64,000 nt of DNA. Source: Acanthosoma haemorrhoidale (Eukaryota > Arthropoda > Insecta > Hemiptera > Acanthosomatidae). Positions 27,701 through 42,700 of the stretch are shown here, piece by piece. Made by a program: the position numbers and the translations under genes. Positions within the stretch are counted from its first letter, which is position 1. The number at the start of each line of letters is the position of its first letter. The stretch spans positions 34,109,841 through 34,173,840 of the forward strand of contig OV884009.1 of assembly GCA_930367205.1 (NCBI GenBank), read 5' to 3'. The notes beneath the pieces are model-generated. The model was not told the origin of the DNA and ran no database searches. It saw only the letters and a program-made list of their open reading frames with translations.

Positions 27701-30700
27701 TCAGAGACGTAGAGTGCATATTACACTCGAATTGCCATGGAGTGCTGACCGAGCTATACAGCAATTTGGTAATTATAGTTTTTCCATACTGTTATTAATT
27801 TGTATCTAGTCCTGAAACATTTTAATGATCAACATGAAGTTATGTTTCTTCTCTTATTTATATTATGTTGTTAATTATGTTAAATCTCTTAAAAATAAAT
27901 TATAGAAATATTTTCTGTCTTAGTTATTCATGAATCAGTTGTTATAGTTTAATCAAAAATCTTTTTCATTTAAGTATATTGTGAATATTTGTCATAAGAT
28001 GAGGAAATATACATTGTTCTTGATGGCAATAGAATTTAACTGACAATTATAGCTCTGTTCCTTGTATTCTAAAAACAAATGAGCCAGTGAAAGAAATACT
28101 TTTCATGTTACTTTTTACCACTAACCCTATTTCACAGAGAACCCACCACATTAATTTCATTAATTAATTCAAATTAAACACTGGCATTGAATAACTTAAA
28201 AATGTGCCATTTCAATAGAATTGGTCTGGTCTGCTGCTTAAAAGTTTAATACATGCAGTACAAAGAAGGCACTTAGCTGAGCTTTGTAAAGAGATCTAGG
28301 TTGGCCTTACACATACATAAATAGGGCCTAAACGTAGTAAACATTATATTAGGATGGCTCTTTTGTAATACAATTATGTTAGAGCTCTTCTACAACCTAA
28401 TATAATTTTACAAATGGTGTCTCCTAGATTTTGACTAGGTGAAAGGAGTTGTCCATGTTAGCCAGTGTAAGGCTGACAACAAATGAGAAGTATCAATATT
28501 ATTTTGAGATTTGCGATTAACACCCTATTTAGCCTAATAGAAATTCTAGGGGAGTTCATAAATAAGGATCAAACTCTATAACAATCTGTACTTTCTGTAA
28601 TAAATATTACTGACTGCTCATACCCCTCCCCCTGGACTTCCGACTAAAGAACAGGCTTTTCTCAATTGTTTTTATTAAATTAATTGTTCACATGCTAATA
28701 AAAAAATGTGTTCAATCATCTTTCAGGAAGAACTCATAGGAGTAACCAAGTGAATGCCCCTGAATATATTTTTCTGATATCCGATTTAGCAGGGGAAAGG
28801 AGATTTGCTTCGATAGTTGCAAAACGACTTGAAAGTTTGGTATGTTGTTGTGAATAACTTTATTTTTAGCCCTGTTTTATTTTAATGATTTATTTACTTC
28901 ATCTAACCACAGTCAACGGCACTATAATATAATATCAAACATATTTATTGAAGGATCTTTTCATAATAAAGACATAAATGAAAAACGGGAGGAAAAATGT
29001 CTGTTCTGAGTTTTTGATTAATTTATTTGTCAAAAAATTTCTTTCCATGTATCAAATACTAAATAATCTTAATAAATAGTCTTAGTGTTGTTACATACAA
29101 ATCAATAGCGTAAAGATTTATTATAATTATTAAACATAATAATCTTGAAATTGATATTTTTTATCACTATTATTAATTTAACTGCAAAAATACTGTCATT
29201 AAAATATATTCATTTTATTATATTAGGACTGAAATCAAGGCAAAAATTGTTTATTATTGAATCCTACTGATCAGATGTATAAATAACAGGATTCCTCTGT
29301 ACTCTCTTTTACCTAGAAAAAAAAGTCCTCTTTCTACCTAGTATTTATTCTTCCATCCTTAAAATTGTCTCTTTTGCTTGTTAATGTCATCTATGCTTCT
29401 TTAAACTAATTGGATTGAAAGAGGATATCTTTCGTCAACGATGGCCAACACCAAATTCTTTCATCAATTATATATTTTTAACCTTTAATTCAAGTAAAAT
29501 CTGTTTTTGTGGAAATATAAATATTTTTTTTGTAATTTTTCATTGAACTATCCGTAATTATTTCTTGAAATCTTACTAGAGAACAATATTCAATATATGG
29601 AACTTAATAAGATCGAAAGAATCTGAAAGTCATTAAAATTGTTACAATTGTCCTGATGAATCCTATTAATTTTGAAATTTTCTAGTTTAATCTATCAATA
29701 TTCAGTCTGTTAAATATTACACCCAAATCTTGAATTTTATACTTTTTTAAACTACCCACAGTTTCTTTTCCTACTCAATAATTGGATCTAACCATTTCTC
29801 TTCTTCTAGTTTGTGATTCTGCGTATCATTTGTCAGCATCCAAAAACAGAGAATTAAAAAAAAAAACCTAATCAAATTATTCAAGTCCATCTAGATTACT
29901 CATAATATTATTTAATTTGTATTGGTATACCATTAATACAAAGGAAAAAACAAAGTTCCTAAGTTAATCTCAGTTAAAAACACATTCCAAATGAACTCAT
30001 TTTCATGAAGAATATCAGAGTACCTTTTAAATGCCTTTATATGCCTGTTAATATTTATAAAATTAGTTTTGTCTCTTCAAGTTATGTATTTATATGTATT
30101 TTTTTTTTTAATTAGGGAGCTCTAACCCATGGCGATAGAAGAGCAACCGAAACCAGAGATTTGTCTAGATTTAACATTGACAACAAGTATGGTCGATCTG
30201 CTCTGGAAGCAACGATGCGGACAATTATGGGATATGAAGCACCTCTTGTTCCACCACCTAGTGATTACCAAGGAGATTTTATGAAAGGTCTTTATTCTTA
30301 ACTCACTATTTGCTCTTTTGAATGATATTTGTATATATGTATGATATATGTTGGTTGTGAAATTATGTTTTCTCATTTAATTTGTAAATTAACAAACTTG
30401 TTGTTTAATTATTCAGACACTATTACCTCTTCGTTAGTTAAGTTGGATCGGATTTATTTAGTTGTAAAACACTCAGGTCATCAACATCTCTTTAGTAGTA
30501 TTATATATTCTTGACATAAAAACCATATCTTGAAGAGTTTTTTTTCCTAATTTTATCGTGTAAATGGCTCTAGCAATGTTCAAACCAATTAAATGATATA
30601 AATACAATGAATCCTTAACTAATAATCAATAAAATTCGCAATAGATCGAAGAAAATTCATTAGTATTACTTCAGAAAATACTTCTTCCCCAATCTATATT

Positions 30701-33700
30701 GAACCATTCAATTATTATGACCACATAAAGAAATTAATAAAATAATATGGACTAAACACTACTCAAAAGCTTTAATAATTTTATATAACGCTAGACAAAT
30801 AAATTAATTGGATGTGTTCATACAGCTTCTTCGTCAAGCCATCGGAGAAGTCTTGATTCACTTTTCTAACATCATTTCCTTTGTCTATTCTAAGAATACG
30901 ACCCAACATTTTAGTGTTTGTATGTTAATAAATAAGGAGAAATTTTCATACATTATTGTAGTTATTCTTTCAGCAATCCGTCCTAGACGGTACTGGGCCA
31001 AGGAAACAGTCACATGATACATCCTTCCAGCAAAACATCCGGCTAGATTTGATTAGCTTATGTGCTACTCAGTCCGGACTTCATTTAATATAGCCAAAAA
31101 CACAACACCGTGTCATGAGCAGCTCTAAAATCAATTCATATTAATAACATCTGTGAATCTTACAAAATTCCTTAATTTTATTTGGAATCTGTTCGAGCAT
31201 GGATATCTGGGCTACTGCAACAAAACCCCTAACCAGACTGGCTTGATTGTCATTCAATTTGTGTTTCACGTGAGGTAGAATTATTGGAGAAGATTTTGTG
31301 AGTGGCTCTGAGTAAATAGATGTCTCAAAAATTATTGAATGCTGTTGAGCCCCCATCCCTCTTTTCATCACAATTTATTGGGACTTCCTTAGCCTACCAA
31401 GATTTATAGCAGTTACATCAGCATTTACAAAGTATTGTAAACCTCTACTTCAGTGTACCTTCTCCACTGGTCAACATTAGTTACCAACATTAGAAAATGC
31501 CAATATTTATATGTCTTCTTTAAACAGTCTCTTTAACTACTTTGCAATCATCAGTTAATAGTGTTTGTTTTTTTTAATCCAATTGTATACCATACTTTCC
31601 TTGGAGAAACCTGATATTTCAATATGTGTATACATCTTTCTACATTCAAAATATTAGTAAAAGTTTATTCTAACATACATTATTTATATCACTAAATTGT
31701 TTTTGTATATATATTTTTGTTAATGAAATTTGAGTGATCTGACTATTTTTCATTTAAATTTCAGATGTTGCAGCTGCATTGGTTGGGGTTGGGTTAATTG
31801 TTAACAATGACACAAACCCTGGAACATTGGTTTTGGATAAAGATCATAATAACATGAGTAAATTTTTGAACAGAATACTGGGTATGCCAGTTGAATTGCA
31901 GAATAGATTGTTCAAGTACTTCACAGATACTTTACAAGCGATAATCACTCAGGCAAAGAAAACTGGTCGGTTCGATTTGGGAATATTGGGTACGTAATAA
32001 GAATCTTTATTTTGAATCTTACAATTAAAAAGCATCTAGCATTATCAATATGTTTTTGTATCAACAATTTTGATGCGTAACAACATTTAATAAAACAAAA
32101 TAGCTGATTTCTTTACTAATCCGTATGGTAGTTACAATGTATCAAATTTGTATTCAATACAAAAGTAGAATTTTTTAGACAACCATTCTGCACATTCCTT
32201 CCACCTTCCTTTCTTTTCCACTCTGTAATGTAAAAATATTAATTAAATCTATTGCGCAACACCACATACCATAAAGAGGCAAGGCCGACCTAAGTTGTTG
32301 GCGTAGTTGATAAGTGGCGCTGAGAAGCTAGCATAGTTTAGAATTAGGCAGTTGCCTCTCAACATTAATATCAGTTTTTTTCACTATTTCTATATTAAAG
32401 TTGTTTTCATTTATTCTAATGAGGCTAAGTAAACTCAAAACAGATTATTCCTCCAAAGAAACAATCAATCCCTATGGGAGCAAGGAATTTAAACTGGATC
32501 ACCACAGTTACAATTTGCTAGCCATTAGGTTTTGGGAACTGGAATATAAAAATTTAAAAACCACAAAAAAGTATTGCCTCTGCCATGTTTTTATATAGCA
32601 AAAACTTTGTGAATTGCCTCCTTTCTATAAAATACTTTAGTAGTAAAACTGTTTGCTAATTTATTTAGAAATCATTTGTTTTAGTCTGTATCGTTATAAT
32701 GTATCATTAAAGCATCCTTCTCAAAAAAAAATTATTAAGAAACTTGTAACAAATATTTTGATTTTCTATATCCCCCCTCTTACATTTTTCTCTAACTTAT
32801 AAGCTAGACTGTTAGTAGGATGTGTTTAATAATGACGGCTGGTTTTATCAGCATTACATGTTTAGTACCTTGTTTATTTCTTAATTATTTCCCTATCACG
32901 ACCAAGTAACCACAACCTTTTTAGAACAGAAAGATTCGATCAATGATATATGCTCAAATAAAAAGAAAATTTCAAACATAATTAATATTTATTTGATTTA
33001 TAATACTCATAAAACATTGATAAATTAATTTTTATACCTTTGATTTGTTTTCCTTTCTGTTAACAATCACATCAGTGATCTGATGAGCCATGAATATTGG
33101 AATGGCTCCTAACAGAGCCGGGAGTATTTCCAAGTGCAGTCCATATAGGATTTTTGAAGTGAATAATGACCCACCCTCCTCCCAGAAGGGTGGATTTGAA
33201 TACACTAGGAACCTACTATATAAAATTAAATGTACCACCATCAATTATTTTTTATTATTTATCATTTTTTTCAATTTAAAAAAAATATACATAGATCATT
33301 AAATAGATGTGTGTGTTTGTGTACATACTACATTTATTTAAACACTATAATTATTGATTCTAAAATTTAAAAAAATATTTCTAGATCTTGGAACAGCTGG
33401 AGAAAATGTCAACAGGATTAAAGTTTTTAAATACTTAAGGAAACATGTAACTGGTGTGGCAACTACTGAATTACATATAGTTCATGTAGAAAGGGGTATG
33501 AGCTTTGATGAAGCTTTAGAACGCTGGACTCAACTAAGTGGTTCTAAAGAAGGGTTCTATTTGTCTCATCAGGTATTATTACACACATTTATTATTGGTA
33601 CTTATCAGTTATAAAGATTTGTCAATGATTCAAATTTACTTTAGCTAAGTCCCTACTTTCTTCTATATAGAAAGTGAAGCAGCAATGTTGTGAGATATTT

Positions 33701-36700
33701 ACTCAAGCTTCTGAACGATAACCTGAGTTCTATATAACAACTTTTTATCCTGCGTAAAACGCTTATCTGAACTTCTCTCTGGGTTCTGTTCTTAGCTTCT
33801 ATTACAATATTTTTTTTATACCTTCTCTGTTCTTTATATTTAGAATAGGTCAAAGGGATTTTATTGGAGAAGTATTCTTTCCATGCTACTACCTTCTTTT
33901 TCTCCACTTCTTTCTTAATTTTTTCAGACCACCAGGTGATCCTCTTCGCTTTTCTTTGGATTTTGATCCCATAAATTTTCCTGGCTGCTTTAAGAGGATA
34001 TTATTGAAAACCTACCTACAATATCCATATTTTCTGCGTATATCTTCCCATTGGGTATGATATGACTTTCTCTTCTTAACCTTTCTACCATTTTATTAAA
34101 TATGGTGCATACTTGGACTGAAAATATAACATTCTATGCCTAACCACCTTTTTCATTTTCACCACATTCTCTCTTAAATTCACCTTTACTATCTTATTCA
34201 ATTCGGTCCACCTGGCCCATAATCTGAAAGTGGTTTTTTTTTTTTTGTGCTCCTTAAGCATAAAATAACTATTAATATATAATATAAAATTCTTACCAAT
34301 TACTAATTATTGAAATAACTGTAGTGAATTCTAGGATATTTTTGTACATGATTCTTCTACTGGTCCAACGTATCTCCTGTAGTGCTCTGAATCCAATCTT
34401 GTAATTCTGTAGATGTTATTTCTCTCCAACTGTTCACAAGTAATTTCTATCTCTAATCAACCTCTATTTGCTTCCCTGATTCTATTCTCTGGTGTAGCAT
34501 TAACCCACAGATCAAGGATTTCTCACAATATTTTTAGATCCTACTTCAATGATCTCCCTAAATACATTCGCCCTTCTTCCCATCACCTTTACATTGACGA
34601 TTCTCAAATCTATTTATCCACTTCTCCCCTCCGATATATTACCTGCCTCTGCCAAGATTCAAGGAGACATAGATTGGATCGGCGCCTGGGCAAACAAAGG
34701 TTTAACACGAGGAAAACTGTTAAACAATTGTTAAAGGCTTCAGTTTCCTCAGATCCTTAGCCAATTTTACTGCTTTATTCCTTAATGACCATCTTATCAC
34801 TTTCTGCTCCACCGTTAAAAACCTAGGAATAACTGTTGATCAAACCCTCTCCTGGAGCCAACCTACCTCCCAAATTTCCCATGGGGCAATCAGTGGGAAC
34901 CTTTCTACTATTCTATCACTCTTGCCATTTCCTCCCCCCCCCCAGCATACATGTCCACTCCCTGTATCCTCCCACATTTTTCCTCTCTTTGACTATGCCT
35001 GTGTTGTGTATGGAGGTCAATCAAACCGAATCATGAATTGCTTTATTAGATTTGTCTTTGGGACTCCACGGTGCTCCCATTTCTCCCATCTCTAGACTAA
35101 AAGCAATCTTAGAATATCCCACCAAGACTAAACGAAGGCAAAGACAGTTACTTTATTTTCTCATAGCCAATGCTAGGTTATGTTAATAAATTTAGTCCAT
35201 GTTCTCCCTGTTTTCTAGATGGTCAGCTGTTTAGTCGTGTTTACTTCTATATTACTGATATAAATAATAATATAAAAACTACAACACAATATACTGAAGT
35301 GTTTTAATTAAATATCAAGTTATTCGGAAGTTTTATTATGTAATTAACCTAATAGCATATTATATAAGATATTAGGCTAATTTGTTTTGTTCTTACAAAA
35401 TATTTGTTTATTTTTCAATTAATTTTTTCAGGTTAGAAATGGAAAACAAACTGCGATTCTTGCTGAAGCATTGGATAGTAGCAGTAGTGGTAAGCCTGTT
35501 AAAAAAGGTGAAGGAAAAAAAGATCAGCTGTACACAATTTATAGACCCAATACAGGATTACAAGTATGAAAATCTTAATTATGATGGTCTTATTATATTT
35601 CTTGTCACAGAAACATCTTTTTCTCATTTTTATATTATGTAACTAGTTAATCTAATTAGATAAATTAGTAAGATATTAGATCACTTTTTATTTAGCTAAT
35701 TGAATGAAAACTCAATCTACATCTATAAATTATCCAGATTACTTACCTTAAAACCAACTAATATAATTTATCATTATAAACTTCTGGCAAAAAAGTATGA
35801 CATGTGATTATAAAGTGTTATATAATTTAGAGTAGACAATCAGCTGATGATAATGAAGTAACCAACATTTGATAATAATGTATTTGTTTTAATAACCATA
35901 GGATATTGGAGCCAGACACTCCAATTGTTATGAAATATTTTATGATTTATTTTAATAATTTCTGTTGGATATTTCTTATAAATTAACAGTTATACTAGGT
36001 AAAATTTTAAAAAGTCAAAGTCACTTGTTGATCGATGGAATGGAAATTCCATGTTAAAATTGGTCTAATTTAAAAAAAAATGTTTTTTCTATTTTTTTGA
36101 GATCTTCCCAGATTTTTGTATGGCAAACAAATACAATAAGTAATTCAAACTCATGGATTATTTTGTTCTGCTACACTTAAAACAGAATATTTATTTAAAA
36201 GGGAATAAAAAATAAGAACAAGTTTTTCAATTACACCAAAGAAAATATTAAAAATAAACATTCAAATGAAATAATACTAATAATGAATAAAATGCAATCA
36301 TAACATTATTAGTAATTATATGTAATAAATGAAAAATGGTACTTTTTTTAGATATTAAATACAGATATACAATAAGGAACACAGACAAGGAATAAGTTCT
36401 GTATCAATAATAATTAAATAAAAATAAACAGGCAGCCTGTTATTTATTTAGGTCGTAAATAATAGTAATGAAAAATTCAAAATAAAAAAACAACTGATTT
36501 ATAGTTCTTAAAACTATTTTACTAGCTTTAGTACATTCATCAGTAATACACAGAATTTACTATTAATATGTAATGATTTTTTTAAAACTGTGCATAATAT
36601 CTTTCTGTATAAAATTTTTTATTCATTCCTCATTTCTTGTTACGACGTTATGGACTTAATTAGTAGATTATCAGGCAACATTTATACAACTAGCAGAAAC

Positions 36701-39700
36701 AATCTGGGTATAATCACAATAAGTAAAAATTATTTTCCATCTTAAAAACAACAATATTTCACTAAATATAAAACAGATGTTAAATACTCATATGTTGTGG
36801 TGTTCTAAATTAAAACAATAATAATAAATGTTAATAAATATAAAACTTAACTTTCGTTCGAAAGATAATTATAAAAAGGGTTGGTGGGTTTAATCATAAG
36901 GCAGACTAGAACTTAACTCACTTTCTGAGGGATTTCTCAGGCGACAACTTCAGACGAAATTCCCAGATTCTGGCGAGGACCCTTCGCAGGTGTTGGACAT
37001 GCTCCTCTTCTGACTTGCTGAAGACTATTAAGTCGTCCATGTAGTCCTGTGAGAAGTCCTCCCCCAACCCCCTTTGTAGCTCATCCATAAGACGTTGAAA
37101 CGTTAGAGGGGCTCCTTTTAGTCCGAGCGGGATTCGCACAAACTCAAAATGCCTCCGTTCCCACGAAAAGGCCTCCGCCATCTTCACCTGGTGGTACCCA
37201 CTTTTGAGGTCCAAGGTGCTAAACACTGTGGCTCCTGATATTCGGTCGAGGATATCTTCGATTCGCAGGAGTGGGTACCGCTCATCCTGCGTGGCCTCGT
37301 TTAGTTTCAGGTAATCGACCACGGCCCTGTACTTCTTCGGACCCCCGTCTTGTTCCCCCGATCGTTTCTCCACCACCCACAGCGGGCTATTGAATGGTGA
37401 TGTGCTTGTCCTGATTATTCCTTGGTTCTGGAGTTCCGCCAGTTGTTCACAAATAACCTCCCGCATTGCCTGTCCTTCACGTAGACGGGTGCGTTCGTTA
37501 TCAGATTGATCCGATGGACAGTCCTCCCCGTGGTCGGAAGAACCTCGCCTTCCCGATAGAATAAATCTTGGTTTTCCTTTGAGAGTTGTCCTATCAACTC
37601 TCTGGCGCATCGGGCTGCTCCTATCCGGATCCCTTTTTCCCCGTGTCCGTATCTGAGGGTATACCTACCCGCCCCTAGCGCGAAGGTCCAAATATAATAT
37701 CCTTGTTCCTCCGTAACATAAGCCCTGCCAGTCTCAACGTATCGCACCTGATGATTAAGCCGTAGTCGACCGCAACTTCCTTTATTATGTGCATCCTCAC
37801 CGTAGCATTCTGGTTCGTGAATTCCGCAATTTCACCCTTGTTTCCCTGGCCGTCCGACATCGCCCACTGACAGTAGCTACCACGCAATCACATCTCTCGA
37901 TTCGTCCACACCCCCAATTCCTTCGCCTCCCTTTCGCTGATGCGTGCTCCCCGTATCGAGCAAGAATTTTAATTTAGTCTTCCCCCACCTCGCCACGGGC
38001 AACCTATTATCCTTCGTTCTCGCAATATTGTTAACACGCATTGTTACATCCTTCTCCCGGTTGCCCTGCCCATCGCCGTACCCTCAATCACCCCTTGTGC
38101 CTGTGTGACCTGTTACAACTTCTACGCCTGACGGCCCCCTCTTCCATGGGACCCCTCCACTTACCTCATGACTGTTCCCGGCCGGGCCGCTGCGCTCAGA
38201 TCGGTCACTCTCCTCCTCTGACAATCCCTCGCTGTTGGACCTGCCTGTCAGTCTACCGGCTTGTCCCTCTGTTGTCCCATCTCTGGCAATTGACCTCCAT
38301 AGTTCGGGCCGGTGTCCTCTCCTCCTGTTTTCGAAGCGTCTGGGACCTTCTCGTGCTACGTGGCCCCGGCGGCCGCACTCGTAACAGCTTGTTAAGTTGC
38401 ATTGTGACGCCAAGTGTCCTACCTTGTTACATTCGTAGCAGCGTCTCTCATTCCTTCGTGGTCGCTCGTCTGGCGTACGAAATGACCTCCTTGTTGCACT
38501 TGCGCCTCTTGTTCTGTCACCACGTTGTAAAATTGTTCTTCTTTCCCTCCTTGGTGTCCTGACCTCTATCCAGTCCGGTTCCGAGTTCTTAGCATGCATT
38601 GTGCTCCGCTCCTGCGCATCAATGAAGTTGTGTGCTCAATCAAACACGTCCTTGTCCTTGGGCAGTGACCCTCGCCGATCCACGTATTGGTTCAACTGGA
38701 CCTTCATTATCTCGCGCACAAAAATTAGCCTCATTACTGCCTTGGTCTGTCCGTACGTCTCCATCTTCTCATTGAGGTGATTATAGAGGACGAGGAGTTT
38801 CTCCGCAAATTCTCCTTCTGTCTGACCCAGCTTCCTGTGCTCTTGTAGCAAAAAAAATGCATCTTCTTCCGGGGTCCATCGGCCGCTCCCGTATAATTTT
38901 TTCAGTCTGCCTTTCAACCCGTCCCACGGCTGTGATGCGTCTCCTTGTATTGCATTCAATACTCTGCGGGATATTCTTCCCTCCAGGGATACTTCTAATA
39001 ACTTTACATCCCCATCGCGACAGGGTTCCCGCTTCTTTCCTCATTAAGATCAATTCTTTAATCTGGTCTCCCCCTTTTATGAAGTGATCCAGTTCTTCCA
39101 ATACTCCAGTGAAAGGTTCTGGCTAATGATGCCATGGATGAATGCAAAGTACTGCGTTATAATTTTCGCCAGCTCCATCTGCGTGTTCTTTGCTGATTCG
39201 CTTAGCTGATATTCAAATTTTGCATGCTCCTCTTTTACCTGAGCAAGCTCCTTCTTCAGCCTAGCCAAATCTCCTTCGACCATCACGTCCGCACTTCCCT
39301 AGTTCGTCTTATCGGTTACTAGACTCCGTTTCCCCGCCACCTGAGGCCGCTAACCGCTCAAGTCCTAAGATTGTATCTCAGGCACGTAAAGAAAAAGCTT
39401 CCAGGTTTCGGCACCACTTAACTTCCGATGAAAGATAATAATAAAAACGGTTGGTGGGTTTAATCATAAGGCAGACTAGAACTTAACTCACTTTATTTTC
39501 ATTCCTCTCCTCTATATATACACTGTAAGTTAGGATTAACCCCCCCACTCTAGGTTGTTGTTTACAATAGTTAATCTTGTAATACCTCTACACTTAGTTA
39601 ACTTAAATAAACTAACATCATCAATAATATTTCCTGGCTTGAAATTGTATATTCAGAATAGTCAGTCAGTATTATCTAGGGAATACGTTGCAGCTGGAAG

Positions 39701-42700
39701 TATTGTATGGTATCAGTACAACATTCTGTTTCATCATTTAAAACATATTATGTTCACTCTGATAAGTTCATCCTGTCAAATATTTCTATAAAAATTAATT
39801 TAAATATCATTATACATTAGTTTACAGTATTAAACATTTGTTTTGCATTTAGTGAAATATGGATGTTTTAAGATAGGAAAAAGTTTTGACTACTTATTGT
39901 GATTTCACCAAGATTCTTTCTTCTAGTTGTGTAAATATGGTCTGATAATGCACTAATTGGGTCTAAAACGTCGCAACAAGAAATAATAAAAAATTCTATA
40001 CAGAAGGATATTGTGCACATTTTTAAAAATATTATATACTTATGCATCCTTTGATAAAGCAAATATTACTATTTATAAAACTGTGTATACAAATGAACCC
40101 AGGCTGACCAGATATGGATCCAACAAAATTTTGATTGAATGTGCTTAATGAAAGTCATAGAAAAATGCTCAAAATATGATGCAAAGAATATATTTGTACA
40201 CTCTTGAGCCCAAGTTGGTTGGTATATGCCGTCATATCACCCCATCATTGGACTCCTAGCCTGGGCTTAGTCTTGGCAATGTTCTAAGGCTTATATTACC
40301 TTTGCAGCACCTTAAGAATGCGAGTGCAGAATTTCTGTGAATACTTTATATGACACAACATTTATGTATATAGAGAGAATGATGGGTAACATCATTTTAA
40401 TTATAATTTAACTTTTTTTTAATTTCATGGTGGTCTTGGAATTGGCGCCATTGAAATTAATGTGAAAGGATGTTTAATGGAAAATCGGCTTGGACTGATA
40501 AAGATTATTAAATTTTCATGATCTTTTTAGGTACATTACTTTCATTAGATCTTAAAACATATTCCATTCATCAATCCAAACCATTTGCTTATGTACAATT
40601 GTTTTGGTTTATTTTTGTTCCTTTTTTTAATGCTAAATTGGAAAAAGCAGGCTGTTTGTTTAATTATTATTGATACAGAAGTTATTCCTTGTAAATGTCT
40701 ATTTAATCTCTAAAAAAGTACAATTTTTTATTTATTACATATAATTACTAATAATGCTTAAATTGTATTTTATTCATTATTATTACTACTATTTCATTAT
40801 AATTATTGTTTAATATTTTCTTTGGTCTTATTGATTATTTACTTTTTGGTCCCTCTATTTTTATTATAAATATTTTTGTACATTAATGTTATTATATTAT
40901 TGTAAAGGAGATGGTCCAAGAATAGTTTTTTTTCTATCTACCTAGTACTGATAACTTTTTTTTAGTACCTTTTAATATAAATAAAGTTAGCCTTTTAACC
41001 TGGGACATACCTGTAAAAAATTATCTTATTTATGTTGTAAATAACACCAATAAAAAGTTCAAAATGAAAAAGACAACTGATTTATAGGAGTTCATAAAAC
41101 TATTTTAAATTTATTAGTTATAAACTTGGTCTCATTTCACTGCTATTGTTTATCTTATTGTGCTTTTGTAGATCAAGCAAGAAACACTTGCTGAATTAGA
41201 AAAAAAATACAAGCTTGTGACAAAAGATGAAGCAGAGCCTCACTGGAAAGAACAATATGACTCATCTAATACAGTGTGCTCACATGCTTACTGGTATGCT
41301 ATTTTTCTAATATAATTGGATTTTTTACGTATTACTATTCTTTACATTTTGTTTTTATTACTAATTTGTTTATACAGTTACTGTTCCATATTTGTGAATT
41401 CTTTATTCATTGAATTGATTTTTTTGTATTAAATGATTTCCTTTTTAAAAAGTTTTTAAAAATAACTTTAATTAAAAAAAATTAGTAAAAATAATTTTAG
41501 TTAAAACAAATTTAAACTGACAGTCATTATTAAGGATGCAGTATTGTTTTAACTATTTTTTTGCAAGTAGTAAATACTAAATAAATTATTCACAGATTTC
41601 CTATTGAATTTCATATTCGCAGGATTTTCCTGGGGTACAACCGTCATGAAGTGCTGACTGTATACTATTTATATACCTTCAAATTATTGCAATACAAATT
41701 ATTAGTATATATATAAAAATTACATTTTCATAACAGGAGAGGAAATTGTAAGAGTGTCACGCTGGGTATGGAGTGTGAAGTTGGATTGCGGAGACGAACA
41801 TATTATGTATTGTCTGGTTCAGTGCTGAGCGTTTGGGCACGAATAGAATCAGTTTTAGCTGCTAAAACAGGCCATAATACCAAAATGCAAGTTATTCGAT
41901 TACGAACTGCTGAAGGTATTAAAATTGTTGGTAAGTAGAAAACTATAATTATGATTTTCATTTAGAGAGAAACCTATAGAAATTTATATACTTTCAATAG
42001 GTTAGCAGAACCAGCCACCATTCTGTTTATTAGATAAAGATCGATATTAATAAGATAAAGTACTAAACTATCTCATTGAAATGAATCGGTTCTGAAGTAG
42101 TCAGAATGGAAAGCATTTTGCAAATTAGGAACATTTTTAAATTCAGTGATGTAAAACTTAGGAAAATAATTTATAAATTATTTATTATTATTTAAATGAG
42201 TCGTTGTACCAAGGTAACACTTAATGTAGGATTAGGATTTTTTGTCGCCATAGGAGATGGTTGTTATTCTTGTTATTGATGCAGGTACCCACTGTTTGCA
42301 TTATTGGTGGCTGAATAAATAATAAAAATAAACAGCATTTGTAAAGAAATTAATTGATGTACAAAATATAAGTTAATACTTATAATTTAATATATGTTAA
42401 GTTAATAATTTTTACTGTAGTAATAAAAAAAAATTAATTACCAAAAACTGCCAGAGTACCTAATTAAAGGAGCTACCTTAATTGATCTTCCATTTTGTAA
42501 ATCTATATTTTTATTGTGTTTGCTGTATCATAGATACAAAGTTGTGAATAAAGTATAGATTTTAGCTTCAATTAGTTCTAAGTCAATCACTAGATTTACT
42601 GGAATATTTCCATAAACTTCGACAAATATTATGCTGATACATGTATACTGGTATTCCCACTTACATTAGTTAATAATTTGTATTTATTAGTTAGATAAAA

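Larger units (their letters stand above)
36846..39566 (-). mobile_element. Ty3/gypsy-type LTR retrotransposon, 3'-truncated, in sno intron 22
   Basis: On the - strand: an LTR of roughly 150 bp (39566-39417, 5' limit approximate) with a TATA-like box (tgtatatatagagg) and aataaa; then a primer site at 39416-39399 matching the 3' end of tRNA-Phe at 16 of 18 bases; gag in broken frames; a protease region; reverse transcriptase to 36918; and finally an 81-bp copy of the last part of the LTR (36926-36846). The RNase H and integrase regions and the U3 of the 3' LTR are absent. GC-richer than the sno introns, which suggests a recent arrival. It is antisense to sno. Confidence 0.85.

Noticed and set aside
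38041..38562. A 173-codon + strand frame
   Set aside because: It is the shadow of the gypsy gag nucleocapsid frame on the - strand, where the zinc knuckles are.
36846..39566. An intact, possibly infectious gypsy-type element
   Set aside because: Gag is frame-shifted; RNase H, integrase, any envelope gene and the 3' U3 are absent.
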